Source: Bradyrhizobium sp. AUGA SZCCT0283 | GTDB lineage: Bacteria; Pseudomonadota; Alphaproteobacteria; Rhizobiales; Xanthobacteraceae | Assembly: GCF_018130385.1 (NCBI RefSeq) | Contig: NZ_JAFCLU010000004.1 | Span: forward strand, 186,001 to 250,000 | Direction: 5' to 3' | DNA: 64,000 bases | In this document: in pieces, positions 63,162-64,000 of the stretch | Layout: each line of letters starts with the position of its first letter | Numbering within the stretch: position 1 is the stretch's first letter | Notes under the pieces: generated by a model | What the model was told of the DNA's origin: nothing | The model's database searches: none | Seen by the model: only the letters and a program-made list of their open reading frames with translations | Position numbers and translations under genes: made by a program

Positions 63162-64000
63162 ATGACGCTGTGGTTTGTGTTCGCGCTGATGACGGTCGCG
63201 GCGATCTTTGCCGTGCTCTGGCCGTTGAGCCGCGGCTCTTCGGCGCTGGCCGGCGGCAGCGAGGCCGCCGTCTACAAGGATCAGCTTGCCGAGATCGAGC
63301 GCGATGTCGCCGCGGGTCTGATCGGCGTGTCCGAGGCCGAGGCCGCGCGTGTTGAAATAGGCCGCCGTCTGCTGGCTGCCGCGGACGGCCAGCGCGACTT
63401 GCCGGCGCGGTCGAACCTTGGTCTGCGCCGCGCCTCGGCCATCGTGGCGCTGGCGGGGTTGCCGATCGCGGCGATGACGCTCTACCTCGCGCTCGGATCG
63501 CCGTGGCTCGGTGATTTTCCGCTGGCCTCGCGCACGCGCGCCGCGGACGCCAACCAGCCGCTCGACAACATGGTGGCGCAGGTCGAAGCGCATCTCGAAA
63601 AAAATCCGACAGATGGCCGCGGCTGGACCGTGCTGGCGCCGGTGCTGGCGCGTCTCGGCCGTTACGATGACGCGGTCCGGGCCTATCGTAACGTCATCAA
63701 TTACGCCGGCGACAGCGCCGAGCGCCGCTCCGATCTCGGTGAAGCCCTTGCAATTGTGGCGGGTGGCGTCGTCACGGCGGAGGCCAAGGCCGAATTCGAA
63801 CGCGCGGTCGCACAGAACGCCGACGAGCCCAGGGCAAACTATTTCCTCGGGCTCGCCGCCGAACAGGATGGTCGCCAGGCCGACGCCGCCGCGATCTGGC
63901 GCGCGATGCTCGCCAAGGCGCCGGCCGACGCGCCATGGCGGCCGCTGGTCCAGGCGGCGCTGACGCGGGTAGGTGGACCCGCTGCACCGGCGCTCTCCAA
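63162..64000 (+). CDS. ccmI: Cytochrome c-type biogenesis protein CcmI (partial)
   Basis: At least 279 residues, cut by the right edge of the window. Two N-terminal membrane helices (about 2-20, LWFVFALMTVAAIFAVLWP, and about 92-112, ASAIVALAGLPIAAMTLYLA) flank a cytosolic coiled segment that includes AAVYKDQLAEIERDVAAGLI, the CcmI/CycH signature. The periplasmic part has TPR repeats (GWTVLAPVLARLGRYDDAVR; RANYFLGLAAEQDGRQAD). CcmI hands apocytochrome c to the heme ligation complex. The rest of the ccm cluster presumably continues beyond the window. Confidence 0.93.
   Translation, partial: MTLWFVFALMTVAAIFAVLWPLSRGSSALAGGSEAAVYKDQLAEIERDVAAGLIGVSEAEAARVEIGRRLLAAADGQRDLPARSNLGLRRASAIVALAGLPIAAMTLYLALGSPWLGDFPLASRTRAADANQPLDNMVAQVEAHLEKNPTDGRGWTVLAPVLARLGRYDDAVRAYRNVINYAGDSAERRSDLGEALAIVAGGVVTAEAKAEFERAVAQNADEPRANYFLGLAAEQDGRQADAAAIWRAMLAKAPADAPWRPLVQAALTRVGGPAAPALS

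Overview
The window looks like chromosomal DNA of an alphaproteobacterium of the Bradyrhizobium/Rhodopseudomonas group. The evidence is high GC with strong third-position GC bias, a MucR/Ros regulator, a Bradyrhizobium-type porin, DUF2336, DUF1491, DUF5330 and DUF982 proteins, a Ku protein, TctABC/Bug and LivK-type uptake proteins, and palindromic intergenic repeats of the kind common in that group. No rRNA, tRNA, CRISPR array, integrase or intact insertion sequence was seen.

Layout. 1-2235 (minus): a tctCBA tricarboxylate-type transporter, with tctA cut by the window edge. 2457-3242: an SRPBCC protein and a small protein. 3379-9724 (minus): folP-folB-folK, then methylmalonyl-CoA mutase small subunit, a GFA-family protein and the large subunit. 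9800-10628: two small conserved proteins. 10968-15856 (plus): HerA-like ATPase, GT87 glycosyltransferase, M20 peptidase and a membrane protein. 16130-17809: a broken Bug-type binding-protein gene followed by an intact LivK-type one, then a strong terminator. 17932-21488 (minus): SDR epimerase, class II aldolase, GT39-like glycosyltransferase. 21835-24415: a membrane protein, mucR between two inverted ~75 bp repeats, sufE and DUF5330. 24839-29987: a membrane PAS histidine kinase (DivJ/PleC-like), peptidoglycan-binding protein, DUF1491, DUF2336, a small protein and a lipoprotein. The 28755-28996 intergenic region carries two exact TTAA-N7-TTAA (CtrA-type) motifs. 30078-34109: an amidohydrolase, a MITE-like 228 bp element, and a divergent LysR/metallo-beta-lactamase pair. 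34265-37931 (minus): DUF1254, DUF1214 and a class A penicillin-binding protein.

38182-45249 (plus): YcgN, then a tight three-gene cassette (patatin phospholipase, S8 protease with an unrecognised N-terminal half, ComEC-like metallo-beta-lactamase), then a DHA2 efflux pump. The cassette is the best candidate here for an undescribed, possibly defence-related, system. 45268-52096 (minus): a signalling operon with an eight-GAF histidine kinase, a lone receiver and a receiver-adenylate/guanylate cyclase, joined by 4-base overlaps. 52233-54707 (minus): a ThDP enzyme, a glutamine amidotransferase, and a leftover 3' end of a second ThDP-enzyme gene. 55026-58946: porin, a Flp pilin, small proteins and Ku. 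59219-64000 (plus): a PhoPQ/FeuPQ-like two-component pair, a conserved unknown protein, and ccmI, which runs off the window.

Housekeeping pathways (folate, propionyl-CoA degradation, Fe-S assembly, cytochrome c maturation, peptidoglycan synthesis) are interleaved with transport and signalling genes. Most neighbouring genes on one strand are tightly spaced or overlap by 4 bases and are probably co-transcribed.
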